From Jaapia argillacea MUCL 33604 (taxonomy: Eukaryota > Basidiomycota > Agaricomycetes > Jaapiales > Jaapiaceae): 64,000 bases of DNA. Below, piece after piece: positions 23,312-35,719 of the stretch. The position numbers were made by a program, and so were the translations under genes. The notes under the pieces are model-generated. The model was not told the origin of the DNA and ran no database searches. It saw nothing but the letters and a program-made list of their open reading frames with translations. The stretch is from assembly GCA_000697665.1 (NCBI GenBank), contig KL197733.1, positions 188,943 through 252,942 of the forward strand, written 5' to 3'. Within the stretch, counting starts at the first letter, position 1, and each line of letters starts with the position of its first letter.

Positions 23312-23838
23312 CTTAATCCCTTGATTATCCTGAATATTGAATGTTGGGATGGCATCGTCCGTCGTCTTCTTGGGTTCTCGGATTCTTTCGTCTCTTCTTG
23401 TTTGGTTCTTCAAGTTCTTCATCGCCTTCTGGTGAGTTTCTATTCTTGTGACATTTCCGAAGTCCCCCTGGTGGGGATTCAATCTCCAACTACCTCCAAT
23501 ATAATTCCCAATCATCTAACCAGAGTGTTGGGGACAAGTCTTTCGTACTGCTTTATTGGTGGAAGTCTCAAGGATACCCCCTGAGGGCCTGACCTCGGGG
23601 TGAACTTTGCCTCGACCTACCATCGCTCTAGAGGTTGCCCAGCATCCATCTCGATGCCATTTCCGATATCTTCCACTTCGGGGTTGCTTCGGGGCATGAC
23701 GTAGGGTATCTGGCCTTGTCACCTGATGATTCTTCCTTGTCACGGGACAGGTCGCGGCCTTGTCTGCAGGCCTATATCTATGGGCGGAAACGCTATAACA
23801 TCTTCACGACCCCGCTCAAAGCTTTCCCCACATCGAAC
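23312..23838. other. intergenic, no gene seen
   Basis: This 527 bp lies between the GNAT gene and the first Cys-rich gene. A reading frame runs into the downstream gene from 23635, but its ATG is poorly placed and the upstream part has no paralogous match in the tandem copy, so I treat it as leader. Confidence 0.4.
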
Positions 23839-25035
23839 ATGGCTGAATGGAAACACATCTCCTTCTCTGATGAGATCGACAAGCACCCATTGCACTCTCC
23901 TATCCTCGAAATCATGAGGGTTGTGTATCGCCAGCACGATCCTGATCATGAGCCCTTCGAGATTGACCAATGGAGAAGCTGCTCTTCTCTCTTGTATAAC
24001 GTCCACTGCATGCCATACACCGAACCTCGCACTGACAATCTCGAACTCTACATCCGTGAGGGACGACCGGGCAGTCGAGATACGAAGACCCACTTCGTTG
24101 TGGATTTCATGGCTCGAAAGGTTCATGACAAGTATTCCGATGATTGGTCGGATCTACCCGCGGACGCAGGGGAGTTAGTGGATAAGGTGGTTGCAGTTGT
24201 GAAAGAATGCGCCAACAAGGACAGAGCTGCACTTGCCAAGTTGCATTTGGAACATGATGAACGTGAAAAGAAGGCGCAGATGGATCACAAAAACGAAGTC
24301 GAGGTACGTCATCAATATTCCCATTGCTAAGATTTCGCTCACAGATTGCGCCCTTAGGCATTTTGTGGTCGCTTGGCTGACCTTCGATTACTCGATATCG
24401 ACAACATCCCCCTCGACGTCCCTGACGAATGCCCTTTGTGCAAACGCCCTCTCACGACTTGCGCCGCGTGCCATCGTGTCTGCTGCTGGTCAGATCCGTT
24501 GGCAGGTCTCGACATTTGCTCCGGCTGGGATGCGGACGAGATGGAGAGATGTATGGAGCACGCCGATCACGCCTACTGCCGCCACTGTAGGAAAGGAACT
24601 GAGGATAGAGTGGACAGGCTGGTGCAGTGCGAAGTTTGCGATGTCTGGCATTGTTCCGAGGATTTGAGCTGGTGCATCGGACGTCCTCCCGGAACGTCCC
24701 CCACGGAACCCGAGGCCGTCGTGGCGCACTCAGATGAGCCACCCTCCGGTGGTCGGCGATCGTCCGTCCTCCTGAAGACGCAACACCGCCAGCATCCTCC
24801 GAAGGCCATGGTATGTGCGAAGTGTTTGGAGAAGCGTCAGGAAGCTGGATGGAAGACTTGTCACAGTGCTTCTTGTTGGTCGAACGCCAGCGATTACAAG
24901 TGGCGGGCAAGGGGGATTCAGCACACTCGGATCTGCGACGAGTGTTCTCCAGATGGTGGTCAATGGTGCGAGAATCACCGCAACTGGCTTTGTGACGATT
25001 GCGCTGCCAAGCCAAGCCATTCTAATGTGGAATGA
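23839..25035 (+). CDS. Cys-rich zinc-binding protein, shorter tandem copy
   Basis: About 380 residues in two exons, the intron falling after KNEVE. The N-terminal module (MAEWKHISFSDEIDKHPLHS, VYRQHDPDHEPFEIDQWRSC) is followed by a charged helix and then a Cys/His-rich region with several CxxC pairs: CPLCKRPLTTCAACHRVCC, HAYCRHC, CEVCDVWHC, CAKCL, CDECSPDGGQWC and CDDCAAKP. These pairs suggest serial zinc fingers of B-box/RING-like type, but no catalytic RING is evident. It is a tandem paralog of the gene at 25317, sharing intron position and finger order. It stops (PSHSNVE) where the paralog continues for about 95 more residues, so it is C-terminally truncated. Function unknown. Confidence 0.75.
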
Positions 25036-25316
25036 GCTGTGGCTTGCGCTCAAGGATCCTGAGTGGTGTCGACCGGACAAAATGTATAAGTAATTGTCCC
25101 AATGGTTGCCCTATAGATGGGTGGATTCAATCTATTTCGACTAATACCTCCTCATTCTTCAGTTATTTGGACTGATGCAAAATGATAGTCCAGAAGATCG
25201 CACCGCTAGTTTCGATCTTGAAGTGGGTAGGAGCGTGATGCGGATTCTGTGACGGTCATGAAAGTGACTCGTTCGCTGCAGCATTGCCAATCCCTGTCGG
25301 TTTTTGCACAGGAGCA

Positions 25317-26812
25317 ATGACTACCCAAGGTTGGAAAACGATCTCATTTACGGATGACGACTACGGCTACGACTATCATCACCCTCTGCACGACACCGTG
25401 CTTCGGATCATGCAAGCTGTGTATAGACAGCATAACCTCCACCCACCTGCCGACATCGACCATTGGTGGCATTGTCCATCTCTCCGATATCACGTCCAAC
25501 CAGGTGCCTCTGAGGCGTCAAAGATACGGATCATCGTCCAGGAAGGGTTGGCAGAAATACCAGAGATGGATGTACGGTTCGTTATCGACGTTCTGCAGGG
25601 CATAGTGAACGACAAGGGAGCCGATGTGAACCAGCGAACACCAGTCGAGATCGCTGGTTTGCTGGCTAAGGTCGCTAAGTGGGTTCAAGGGAAGGTGAAG
25701 TCCGCGAAAGCCGCATCGGAGCAAGCCCAGCTTCGCAGGGAGCAAGAGGAGATGAAGAGGCAGCGTGAGTTACGAGATCAAACTGAAGTACATGCTTCAC
25801 GCCCAGGTCAAAATCTATGACTAAATCCTGCTGATCACATTAGGCATTCGTTCGACGTCTGTCGGAGAGTAAGAAAACGGATGAGCATTGGTTCACAGAG
25901 GACCTGGAAGCCGGTAACTGTCCCGTATGCAGAGTCAAGTTGACTCGCTGTCGGGCATGCCAAAAGCTATCCTGCTCCTCAAAGCCCGGGTCATCCAACC
26001 CGCCTTGTCGCGGCTGGGAAGTTGACACCATCCAGTGGTGTGAGGAGCATTCCACCCACGCATATTGCACAACTTGCAGGTGTGCGTGGGACGACAAGTC
26101 CGCAGCTTTACTCCAATGCGAGTCATGCGACCGGTTGAAGTGCAAGTCCGACTTCGGCTGGTGCTTCGGTCGTCCTATCCCGAACCCAACAGAAGTGAAC
26201 GACCGCAACGACACCACCGTCGGCGACGCTGTGGCCCCCCCCGAAGCGAAATCTTCATCCGTTGATGTCCTCCGCCAACACGAAGCCGAGAGACTGCCCT
26301 GTCTCGAGTGCATCAAGAAGGCGTCCGAAGATGTCTTCGATCGTTGCGATGGCCCTCGATGCTGGTCTCATACAGGTCCCACTGGAAGCCAACTGCGAGG
26401 GTTCGTTTGTGAAGATTGCTCCCCAGACGGCGGGATTTGGTGCGACGGAGATCACAAGTGGTTCTGCGATCAATGTTGGTCGAAACCCACTGATAACGAC
26501 ATTTTTGAATGTCCCAATTGTGGGGGGTACTTCTGCACAGACGGGTGCTCCTTCGATGAGGCGTGCGGTTGGTGTGATAAGGTGGGGTTGTGCCCCTCGT
26601 GTCGGGAGAAGCCCTCTGAGGATAGGATCGCCACGCCCTTGAACCTCACTGGGAAATGCAACAGATGCAGGGAAATGGTGTGTGCTGATTGTGAGCAGGA
26701 GAATCCTTTGAAGTATTGCGACAGGTGCCATCAGGATGTTTGCGGGGGATGCTTCGATGAGGACGAAGACCGATGCTACGAATGCAAGGAGGGGGACTCA
26801 AATTACTACTAG
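25317..26812 (+). CDS. Cys-rich zinc-binding protein, full-length tandem copy
   Basis: About 480 residues in two exons, the intron falling after RDQTE at the same site as in the upstream paralog. N-terminal module: MTTQGWKTISFTDDDYGYD, VYRQHNLHPPADIDHWWHC. The Cys-rich part has at least eight CxxC pairs: CPVCRVKLTRCRAC, HAYCTTC, CESCDRLKC, CLEC, CEDCSPDGGIWC, CDQC, CPNCGGYFC, CDKVGLCPSC, CNRCREMVC, CDRCHQDVC and CYEC. The extra C-terminal fingers are absent from the upstream copy. No DNA-binding C2H2 spacing is seen, so protein interaction is more likely. The name and role are unknown. The ATG at 25317 aligns with the paralog's start. Confidence 0.8.
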
Positions 26813-27452
26813 TGGTAATTACTGCTATCAAGATGCATGTTGCTTGTCGCAGTATTTTGGACAACTTGTTGGGTCACTATGCAACTTCTACGTTCCGCGA
26901 TTGTAATATCATTACCCCGTGTACAAACCAAAGTCTGAAGGGGACAGCAAAGGAAATGCGACAGAGATGCAGCGGCCATTACATGCATCACGGACAGCAC
27001 AAATTTCGTTCACGTCGACTGTTTCTCTGAGGAGTGGACTAACATGAATGAGAGGTTTGCTGGGAATTACATTGTTCTGGGGATACGAGTAGTCGAGCAG
27101 GGAGACAGAGCCACAGAGTCAGGCGCTTCAAGACAATCATGCTATCCTTGGCAAACAGATTGCAGAACTCTCCACCGACAACAGTCACCCGCACTCTTGA
27201 TGCCGGATTGTAACCCGTCCCCTGAGTGTCAGATGCCGACATGAAGTCCAGGTTCGTTTCGTTCAATGGGCTGCTGAGAAGGTCGTCAAGGTCGGCAGAA
27301 ATCGAGCCCCAGTTCCGTTGGTACCAACACCCGATGAACTGATCGTTTGTGTAGGGTAACGTTAAGAAAAGGATAAGGCATACACGATGCCGCCAATAAT
27401 CTTCTCGGGCGGCGAATTATGGACCGGGAATAATCCTCAGCCAGTCGGGCCG
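26813..27452. other. intergenic with possible coding remnant on - strand
   Basis: Between about 27355 and 27039 the minus strand has an open frame with coding-like composition (QFIGCWYQRNWGSISADLDD, RVRVTVVGGEFCNLFAKDS). It lacks a start and any exon partner, because the DUF6534 gene lies directly upstream. It may be the last exon of a lost gene or chance. Nothing else is seen in the 640 bp. Confidence 0.3.
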
Positions 27453-29170
27453 TCACTCCGAGAGTTGCGCGGTGGAGAAATCCTCGTATTTGCTAATGGC
27501 AGGATGTGAAGCTTCTGGGTCAACGATGCTTCGCGGGTGGGCTGAAGTCGAGTGGCGGGTGTGTTCGAGGTCACCTGCCCAGGGTGACATCTAAAGGGGA
27601 AGAGCAGGTGTCAGACTGGTGAAGACAGATATCGAGTGCGGATACTGACATCCACACAGATTCGTGGAGTTGTGAATGTTAAATCGGTGAGGGGCGTTCC
27701 GTTAGCGGTGCATCGGCATGTTGGCTTAGTCAACTCTGCCCGACCGTTTCTAGATATATGTCGCCTCAGTACTTGGAAGCGATACGGAGGGAGGAGGGCT
27801 CGTACAGTGTCACGAATAGAGACAAGACATATAATTTACCAAGAATGGCTTGGAACGTTAAGTCCCAAAAGGATACATTCACCTAACGGACGAAAGCGGC
27901 GGGGGAGGTTAGTAGAGAAGCCAGCAAAAATGGGGAGAGGTAACGCACCGTTGTCACATACGTAACGAAAGCGATGACGGCACAACAACTAGGGGGTAAC
28001 GCTGACTCCCAAGTTATCGTTATCAATCGATTGATGACCTAGATCGGTAGTCGTCAGTTATCTCGCAACAAAGGGCGATAGAAGGGAACATACGCGGCGA
28101 AAGTGGGAGGTGAATATGTACGACTGGGATCTCACGAAATACGATAGGAGGGTGGTGGTGATGAATATGTCCAGGACTGAACAAGAGGTCAGTCTGGCGC
28201 CTGAGGAATGGAGATGACTGTATGCACCAGCGGGTAAAAGGAGGCTCAGGACGACTGGGTAAGAACGTCATCATTCTGTACACAGAATTGACCACATTAT
28301 GCTCACAACTAGGATCTATCTGAGATGTGCAAGGAGAAAATGAGAGGGGAAACGAGCCAAGAGTCAACAAACGGACCTTAATCTTATGGTGTAGGGCCCC
28401 CGACGATGTGGAGGAGACTTTAAAATTCATGGGTAGAACCTTTTGGGTGACGTAGAGACTGATAATGATATAGGCGACGAGGATTGCCATCATGGGCACC
28501 TGAAGAACAAGCAGATTCTAGTACAACTCAGCACAAAAGAAGGACGAAAACCACCCACAAGAAAGAGCCACTTTCGCTTCGTAAGCTGGGGAGCATGGTG
28601 GGGTGACAATCCTGGCAACTGGCAGCGTAAGGAGTACATACCATCCAACATCGCCAAATCAGGAATCCCTGGACAGGGGCGGCCATACAAACTGTCTGTA
28701 GTCAAAGGGGGTGTCAAAAAAGGGTCGAAGGGAAAGCATTTTGTCATACCAGGAGCGCTTGGATTTTCTCTGGCCATTCTTGGTGGACCACCAAGCTCTA
28801 ATGGTGTGCGAGATCGCAGATGAACACCGGAAAGGTTTCGGGTAACATAAGATACTCACCCAATCGCCAAAGTGTGTGACATATTTATCCGACGTTGTAT
28901 AGAATATCAGGGCGGTTTGAAGACTGGAGACGTCGGCCATGTAAGAAGGCAAATCAGACTGAAACACCAGAGAGGTCGTACGTACAGGGCGACAAGTGAC
29001 ACGAACGCCACGATCAAGTTTACAGGCATCTTCTCCCGGTGACTCCTCGTCCAAAAACTCACAGAATGCTGGAGGAGCACTCCCATCTCCAGCGCCTGTA
29101 TTATCATACTCACAATCGTTGGCCCTAGATACGCCCACGGATGCGCCTGAATGAGTTGCACTGATGGCAT
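27453..29170 (-). CDS. DUF6534-type seven-helix membrane protein
   Basis: Multi-exon gene for the basidiomycete membrane family with a C-terminal DUF6534 domain. Recognisable blocks: AHPWAYLGPTIVSMIIQALE (helix 1), LQTALIFYTTSDKYVTHFGDW, MAAPVQGFLIWRCWM, VPMMAILVAYIIISLYV, VLDIFITTTLLSYFVRSQ, then the hallmark RVINRLITITWESAVPPSCC and FWDLTFQAILGKLYVLSLFVTLNGRAEL. The tail is hydrophilic and ends DFSTAQLSE. Introns are in phase, except that the junctions around 28300-28400 are uncertain. The family is hugely expanded in mushroom fungi and its role (receptor-like or membrane organisation) is unknown. Confidence 0.8.
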
Positions 29171-29861
29171 CCCTTTCCCTCGAGAAATGACCTGTTACTG
29201 CGAATAGGACTGAGAGGAATGCGGTAAGGGAGCGTGCTGTGGGCGTTGCATGTCAAGCCAGCATCGAGGCGAGAGTTGTGGGGTCTGGCGAGGTGTAGAT
29301 GCCAACTCTAAGAAAGGATATATAGGCTACAAATTCGTTGATCCAATGTTGTGCCATAATGGGTGTGACGGCTGTGGCGACTGGATCAATCAAGCATAAC
29401 GGACACACTTCTGGGCGAGACCAATCGCCACACGGAACTGGTGCGGTGAGCGGAGAAGACTCAGAAGAGCAGAGCGGATTAAAGTAATCAGAAAAAGACG
29501 ATCCTGATTGGATTGTTCACTTCGTACACAGTCTACATAAGAAATTTAGCTATAGGGCAGCTGACCAATGATCGAGAAGGGGGATGGCTATTGGTTGTAG
29601 AAGATACGAGGGTGACGGGGAGTACAGAGCTTGAGAAGGTTATTTTCCATCGCGACCGCATACGGGCTCGACTGTATGTAGAGTCGTCAACAGTCAACGT
29701 TTCAATAGATATCTTAGCTGTCCGGTTAAGGAGGGTGCGCTACTGTGGGGATTTTGCGCCGTCATCAGCCTCAATGAGGATCAACTGCACTAGCGGAGAG
29801 CCAGCTGACAATATGGGCTGTACCACGCGATGGACCTTCTAGAAGACCAGGGCAACTTCAT
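29171..29861. other. intergenic, no gene supported
   Basis: This 691 bp lies between two minus-strand genes. A + strand frame of about 110 codons at 29513-29842 has no known motif, no splice partner and unremarkable composition. I treat it as non-coding. Confidence 0.35.
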
Positions 29862-30578
29862 TCACTGTACGTCGCCGTCAGGAGCTGTCAGGCGTTCTTC
29901 ATCTCGGCGATGTCGAGACCCTTGTAGCACCATTGGACTTGTCACTGGTTGCGCCTTCGCCTCCTTCACGGCTTCTGCCAGGGCTTGACGTCTTGTCGCA
30001 AACGTTTGCGCAACAAACGCAGCAATTGTCTAGGTGCACTATCAGCCAACCACAAGGAACTTGGGGGTTGAATTGATCGTACCAAGAGCATTGTGCCCAC
30101 CAACAACCTCTCCTTCCACCTCTCGTCCATCCCGAAGTTTAGCTCGGCTCTTTGTCGTTGGCGAGCCTTCCACATGGCGGTGTTCAAATCATTGTATTGA
30201 GGTCTCGGTTCCTCTCCCACTGCTTGAGGTGATTTTCCACGGAGGACATTGTAGGCGGAACCGATGGCTTGGAAACGGGCGTGGGCTACTTCGGGTCCGA
30301 CCACACGAGAGATGGGGGAGTCAGGATGATATATCCGCACGAGGTCATAGTCTAGACGAGCCAAGCCTCAGAGTTGATGCGAGGTTATGATAGATGCGGG
30401 ACGTACAACGTTTCTTGATGTCCTTCTGGGAGGCCGTGATTGGAAGATGGAATATTTGTTGGGGTGTGGGGTCCGGATGAGCAGGAAAAGGAAGTGGATT
30501 CGAGCTGGTCGAAGCGGACCTCGACAACAGAAGTTGGGTCCAAGGTCTTGGCGTTGAGTGAAAAGATCGTTGAAACAT
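29862..30578 (-). CDS. mitochondrial J-domain protein (Jid1-like)
   Basis: Hsp40 co-chaperone, probably in mitochondria. The N-terminus is a presequence (MFQRSFHSTPRPWTQLLLSR; basic, no acids). The J domain follows: QQIFHLPITASQKDIKKRYY, the loop motif HPDS that stimulates Hsp70 ATPase, and ARFQAIGSAYNVLRG. There is no G/F or zinc region, so it is a type III J-protein. One transmembrane helix, LLVGTMLLTIAAFVAQTF, comes after a Lys/Arg/Gln-rich linker. Two introns split it: CGT T|GTACGT...CTAG|AC inside helix II of the J domain, and TTG|GTACGA in the membrane helix. The layout matches yeast Jid1 in the inner membrane. The exact ortholog is an inference. Confidence 0.85.
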
Positions 30579-31856
30579 TTCAGAGAATGCGCGAGGGCTT
30601 CTGCTATGCGCTCATGTGAGTCTGATGGCTCAATCTGTAACCACGACAAAGTATCCGTTTTGTCATATTCCAACGGTGAAGGTGGAAGATCAGGGAAGCT
30701 CACAATCTGTGGGCGTGGGTGGCAGTTGGGAGCAAGCCAGAGCAAAGTTCTTTCCAGGCGGGCCGGCTACACCCGAAGCTTCAGCCCGAGCTCAAGTTGT
30801 TTGTTTTGCCCGACAGCTTTCATGCAGAAGGAGTGCTGAGCTACACGCCGAACATCCATTATTATAAACTCGCTGGCTCCTGTGGATAATTGCGTTCTTT
30901 TTTGCTTGTTGGAACGAATCGATGGGCGTTGGGCCCTTACTATGTATATCTTGTTTGCCGCTTGTCGAATGAACAAGCGCCTCTTCCATTGGTACAATTC
31001 TCTGCAGCTGCGGTATTTTGTACTGAATATGGGACACAGATAAGAACAAGGCTCCTTGTACTGGTCTTTATTCTCTGCCTAAAAAATCGCGCAACCAGCT
31101 GCTCGCCGTTCGACCCACCGACGAAGTTCTACCTTTTCTGCGATAATTAGCAACATAACACATTCGCCTTCCTCACACCACTATTGACCTGTTGTTGGCT
31201 TGGACTTAGACTTGTAGCTGTAATCTTGCGGCCGATTTTATGAAGACGAAGCGGGTTTGGAAGAAGGTCATCGACGGAGATCCAATTACCATTATCTTGA
31301 AGGTTGTCATCGGAACCTTAAGTATGAAGATGGGTTGAGGGTCATAATAGCCTCACGTTCGGCGATACGACCGCAACCGACATTTTCACAATCACAAGGA
31401 CTTGCACTAGGTATGTTTCTCAACCTTCCGAAATCACCGTGTTCGACCGTCTCCTCACTTGCGCAGCCCTTCTAGAGTTGGCAGCGCGGGCCACAGAGAT
31501 TTGGGTGATGATACGCGCATCTTCGTTGAGGATCTCGTTTCAAATTTGCATAAGTGCCCATTATGAGTCGTGAGTTCTTCATCGTTTCCGTTTCAACCTC
31601 CACATTTCTGAAAAGTCTTCCCATCCATCAGGTTAGGGTTCCCTTCCTGGCTCTCTCTTTCCATGAAGCAATACGAGGCGACTTGAGGTCGCCTTACCTC
31701 TCGAGCCGGCCAGTCAGATTTGATTTCAACGCAATGTTCAAAATTCCAACGATGTGGGTAGAGTAAGCACATTCGTTACACCAAACTGACACAACATACA
31801 CAACTTGTTATCACACTACTGTACATGATGGAAGCGACATCTAAATTTATCATTCC
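30579..31856. other. long intergenic region holding degenerate segment A
   Basis: This 1.28 kb lies between the J-protein start and the end of the large minus-strand gene. The part from about 31141 to 31760 matches, in the same order and orientation, short anchors at 39618-40290: 25 of 30 bases at 31141/39618, and a near-identical 29-30 bp segment around GGTTAGGGTTCCCTT at 31623/40215. A short + strand frame from 31240 (TKRVWKKVIDGDPITIIL) looks coding-like but breaks. I read it as a decayed duplicate. The rest shows nothing. Confidence 0.4.
31141..31760 (+). repeat. degenerate direct segment A (partner 39618-40290)
   Basis: Shares at least four short anchors in order with the segment at 39618-40290, on the other side of the divergent gene pair. 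Between the anchors the sequences have drifted and differ in spacing (about 480 versus 600 bp), so this is an old duplication, if real. Both contain coding-like scraps that do not agree in frame. A full alignment would be needed to set the ends. Confidence 0.35.
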
Positions 31857-34800
31857 CTATTTGGCTGTAAGCTTCAAGAAAGCATCCACGAACACGAAGG
31901 TCAATTCAAGTGTGAGGCTGAGACCGAAGACAGCCAAGCCGACCAGCGACACCTCGGGCTGTACCTCGTCAGTAACAGCTGCAACACAGAACCCGCCACA
32001 ACTGACGAGCTGGAAGACGTCCTCGATCACATGGCGCGTGGTGAGCTGATCGTCTTTCTCTGGGTCGTCATCGGGGAGTTGATATTCATGGACGGCGATG
32101 ATGAGGTCGAGGATGAAGATCGGGTAGGCCGTAGCCATCTCGTATAATCCGACAAAGCGTTTGGTCTCGACACGAGGAATGCCAGTATACCAACCGATCA
32201 GCCGGCTGATGGCAAGGAAGATTCCGTTGCTCAGATCTAAAGCCCATACCTATGGATGGAAGCAATGGGTTGTCAACATGATTGGCTGCGCAAGATATCA
32301 AGACTTCGGCTTGCTTACCGCTGAATGAAGGTCAACGTCATGTCCATAGGTAAGAGGCCAGGTAAAGTACAGGCTGACCGCGGTCAGGCTCAAAGTAACG
32401 GTATCGATGGCGTTTCCAGCGATCGTACCGACCAGAATAGTACCGCGAAGCTGCCGAGGAGCTCCAGCTTTCGAGATCGCCTTCGAAGATGCCGCGCTAG
32501 CCGACCCGCCCGCTTCTCCAGCAATCTCGTCAATTGCAAATGTGAGGGCCGTAACTTCGTAAAGGATGTAGCCCACAGCGACGATGGAGACAGTTCTGGT
32601 GGTATCAATATCCGCGGCTAGTGTCGGGTCGAGGGAAGTGTCGCCACTGAGGAATTTTCCGAGGTCGTCCTCCGTCAACCGGCCCTTGAGGACTGGTAAG
32701 GCCTTGCCCTTGACCAGTTTGTATATCAGAGTCGCGGGAATGGCCATGATGAGCGCAACGAAATTGAAAACCGTGAAGTCTCTCCCCTTGGTGATGAACT
32801 TCCATAGCGCAGTGAATACCGGAATCTCGATCGCATAGTTTCCGAGATCGTTAATCTTCTGCATGGCAAGAACGATGCTCTTGAGGATAATATCCAAGAT
32901 GTTCTTGAAACTATCACAGAGAGCGTCGATCATATCGTCTGTGAACTGGGAGAATAGTTCCGCCGAGTTGGTGTTGGGGTCGAACAAGCCGCTAACCAGG
33001 GTAGCGATATCGTTCACCATCTTGGTGATGACGTCGATCTCTGACTTGAAGTCATCCCAGATCTGCTGGACCACGTCCTTATCGCTAGGTTCAGCTACAT
33101 CCATGGGAGCGTCCTTCTGGAATCCGCCGTGGTTCAGTTGATAAGCTGGCCAATTGTAGCCAACACCCTGCTTCAGGTTATCTTGGTCCGAAGTAGCATC
33201 GGGGTCCTTCGTGGTCGTATTCGCCGAAACGGAGGCGGGCTGCACCCTACCCTTCAGCGTGGCGCGCAGGTCGTCGATAAAGGTTTTGGCCTTCTCGTCA
33301 AAGGCATCGATTTGGCTCTCGCCATATGCGAAGGAGACGTTGACGTATGTGACGATGCTGTCTGAGAACTGGAGGATGTCGTCCCACGCGAAAAGGAATC
33401 CGAGGAAATCTATCAACTTGTTGAGGGCGACTTTGATCTTTGCGAAGACCCAGCTGAGAGCCTTGCCGATCGCGGTGACGGTGTCGCAAACGAAATTGTA
33501 GATCTTGCCCGCCCACTCGACCACGAATTGAAGGACATCGTCTACACCAATCCTGTCAGCATATAGAATACTCGCTTCCTATGGACCGTCAACTCACCAA
33601 CAGTTTGTAAGAACCAAGTCGCGACATCTTCCGCCTTGTCAACCAACCACCAGAAAAAGTCCCACGGTGAACTACCCGATGAGAAATCGGTGGTGGCGAG
33701 CAGCTCCTGTACCCTTCGATCCTTCGGAATACACCCCGCGATGTGAACCACCTTTCCGGTCTTCTTGCGAGTCGGAATCTTGGGACCAGGTTGACCCGTC
33801 GTTGGCTGACCGATGGTTATCTGCTGCTTGTTGAGCTCAGTGATGATGGAAGCGGCGTTATTAGCGTCGTCGAGCGTCACAGAGCCGGGATCGATGAGGT
33901 TTTCTCCGGTCTGAGTTTTGGCATCGAGGAGATCTTGGCCACTGGTTATGGCGGCAAGCTTCTTGTTAATTTTGCTGCTCGGGACGAGGAGCGGCACGTC
34001 AAGGGAAATTTCATCTCCCCCGTCGGCCTGGAATTTGTCGACTTGTAAAGTGTAGCATGACATGTCTGCGGTCGCGATGATGACGGTCACGGTTCCAGTG
34101 TGATCGGCCGTGTACCAGGCGCCGTTCTTGCTAACCGTCGTGGTTACTCCGTTGGACTGCACCCGCACAAAGCCCGACGCGGTCAGGTGCAGCTTCGACC
34201 CCGAGACCCTCTCACCCTTGTCCGTCGTATCCGTATGTGCCTTGACACGGATGGTAAAGCTCGGGATATTAAGGTTGTCGGTCGTCGATGGGATATAGAA
34301 AGGGTGTGATTCCCACATGCCCGTGTCCGAGGCTTGTTGTAGGATCGTCAAGTCACCGGATTCGTCAACGGATACCAACGTGTTAACGAGCACATCATCG
34401 TCATTTTTCGACGCCAGAAGGCCAGAGATTTGGCCTCCGGCACCATCCGGAAGGAGCTGTACGAGGAGCCCTTGGCCCATGGAGGAAGTCGACGCGGAGT
34501 AGTAGAAGGCGGCGTCGGATCCAACGGTGTACCAGACGGTGATATTGGTACCGTTCAACGCATTGTGGATGTCTTTGATCCCAAGCGGATTTGAGTCGGG
34601 ATCTTGCACGATTGTGGTCCCTGTTCCGGTCGACTTCTTGTAATCGTCATACGTATACTGCGTGATCACGTCTCCGCCAACGAGGAACACTGTAGAATTT
34701 GCAGTAGAATCCTCGTAAGCCGTCAAACACTGTGCACCTGACATGAAGTTTGAGTTTGTTTTAACTGAGAATCTCAAAGTTGCTCACCAGTCGGCGCGTC

Positions 34801-35560
34801 GAGTTCCACGCTGAAGTTCCTCCCTTCGAACACTCTAAACTGCAACTTTAGAGCGTTATTGACGGTCTCGTAAAGGACGAATGCTCCTTTCCCGACGCGG
34901 CACTGCCCAAAGACTACGTCTATGATCTTCAGAGGATTCGTTGCCAATTTCCAAGTCGTATCGAGTGTTATGGTAGTATTCTTGTCTGAATCGACTGAGA
35001 TATCGACATATCCGAGTTGATCTTCCTGAGTGATCCTGTCGAGGGGTTGGGAAGCGACGAAGAGCAAGGGAAACTTGAGGCCGCCAACGTCGCGGGAGAA
35101 ATTGCTCTGTAACGATTCCTTTTAGTTATGAATGTTATGCAGTAAAGCGTTTGCGTACCATATAAAGACCGTGGATCTCCGCGAAGGTGTCGCTAGACTT
35201 TATGATGGAGTCCGATGGAGGGGCTAGGAGCGCGCTCGGCTGGAGATTGATAATCAAGTAGAGGTTGCTGAGGCTATTGCCAGCGTCGGTTGCTACAGCG
35301 ATCCAAACGTTCAGATCGGCATCCTGCAACAAGCCGACGGCCTGTACGTCGCCCGACAGGCCGCAGATCTGTCCGAAGTCAAAAAGTTGAGCGGTGCCGT
35401 CGACTTCGAGCACCAACTCCAACTTGTTGTCCTGGCTGTGTGAAAGGACGGCCGGGTTCAAGTTTTCGTCGTTGAAGGCGAAGAAACGGTTTCCCGCCGG
35501 AATGGGGTTCGCTGAGACCATGTTGACCATGAACTCTGCGTCTTGCGTGATCGTGATCAT
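31857..35560 (-). CDS. large two-part protein, beta-rich N-half and helical C-half, unknown
   Basis: About 1,160 residues in five exons with clean in-phase junctions (for example CAA ACT GTT G|GTGAGT...GTAG|AC). The N-terminal ~600 residues look like repeated beta blades (HSQDNKLELVLEVDGTAQLF, VQAVGLLQDADLNVWIAVAT, TVFLVGGDVITQYTYDDYKK). The rest is a helical bundle: WDFFWWLVDKAEDVATWFLQ, IYNFVCDTVTAIGKALSWVF, KIKVALNKLIDFLGFLFAWD, then hydrophobic stretches (FVALIMAIPATLIYKLVKG, TILVGTIAGNAIDTVTLSLT). The helix pattern ending LGFLFAWDDI recurs, in my memory, in large uncharacterised proteins of fungi and bacteria. There is no signal peptide. It is divergent from the gene at 36870 across a repeat-filled promoter, which suggests joint expression. 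A membrane-inserting surface protein is possible; the function is not known. Confidence 0.75.
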
Positions 35561-35719
35561 GGTGGAGCGCGTCGATGTCGATGTCGGTGGCGGTTAGGAT
35601 GATTGTTTGTGAACTGTTATTCGAAGTCGGAGTCGTTGTGTGCTTGGGGCCTGAAAATCAAGAGAAGTCCCAGAGACTCTCGTTATAAGTGGGAAAATCG
35701 TGGCGCGGTCTTGAAAACG

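Noticed and set aside
29513-29842. 109-codon + strand frame between the DUF6534 and J-protein genes
   Set aside because: No motif, no splice partner, ordinary composition.
31629-31645. Telomere-like GGTTAGGGTT in segments A and B
   Set aside because: Only about 1.5 units each and no array; better explained as a conserved anchor of the duplicated segment.
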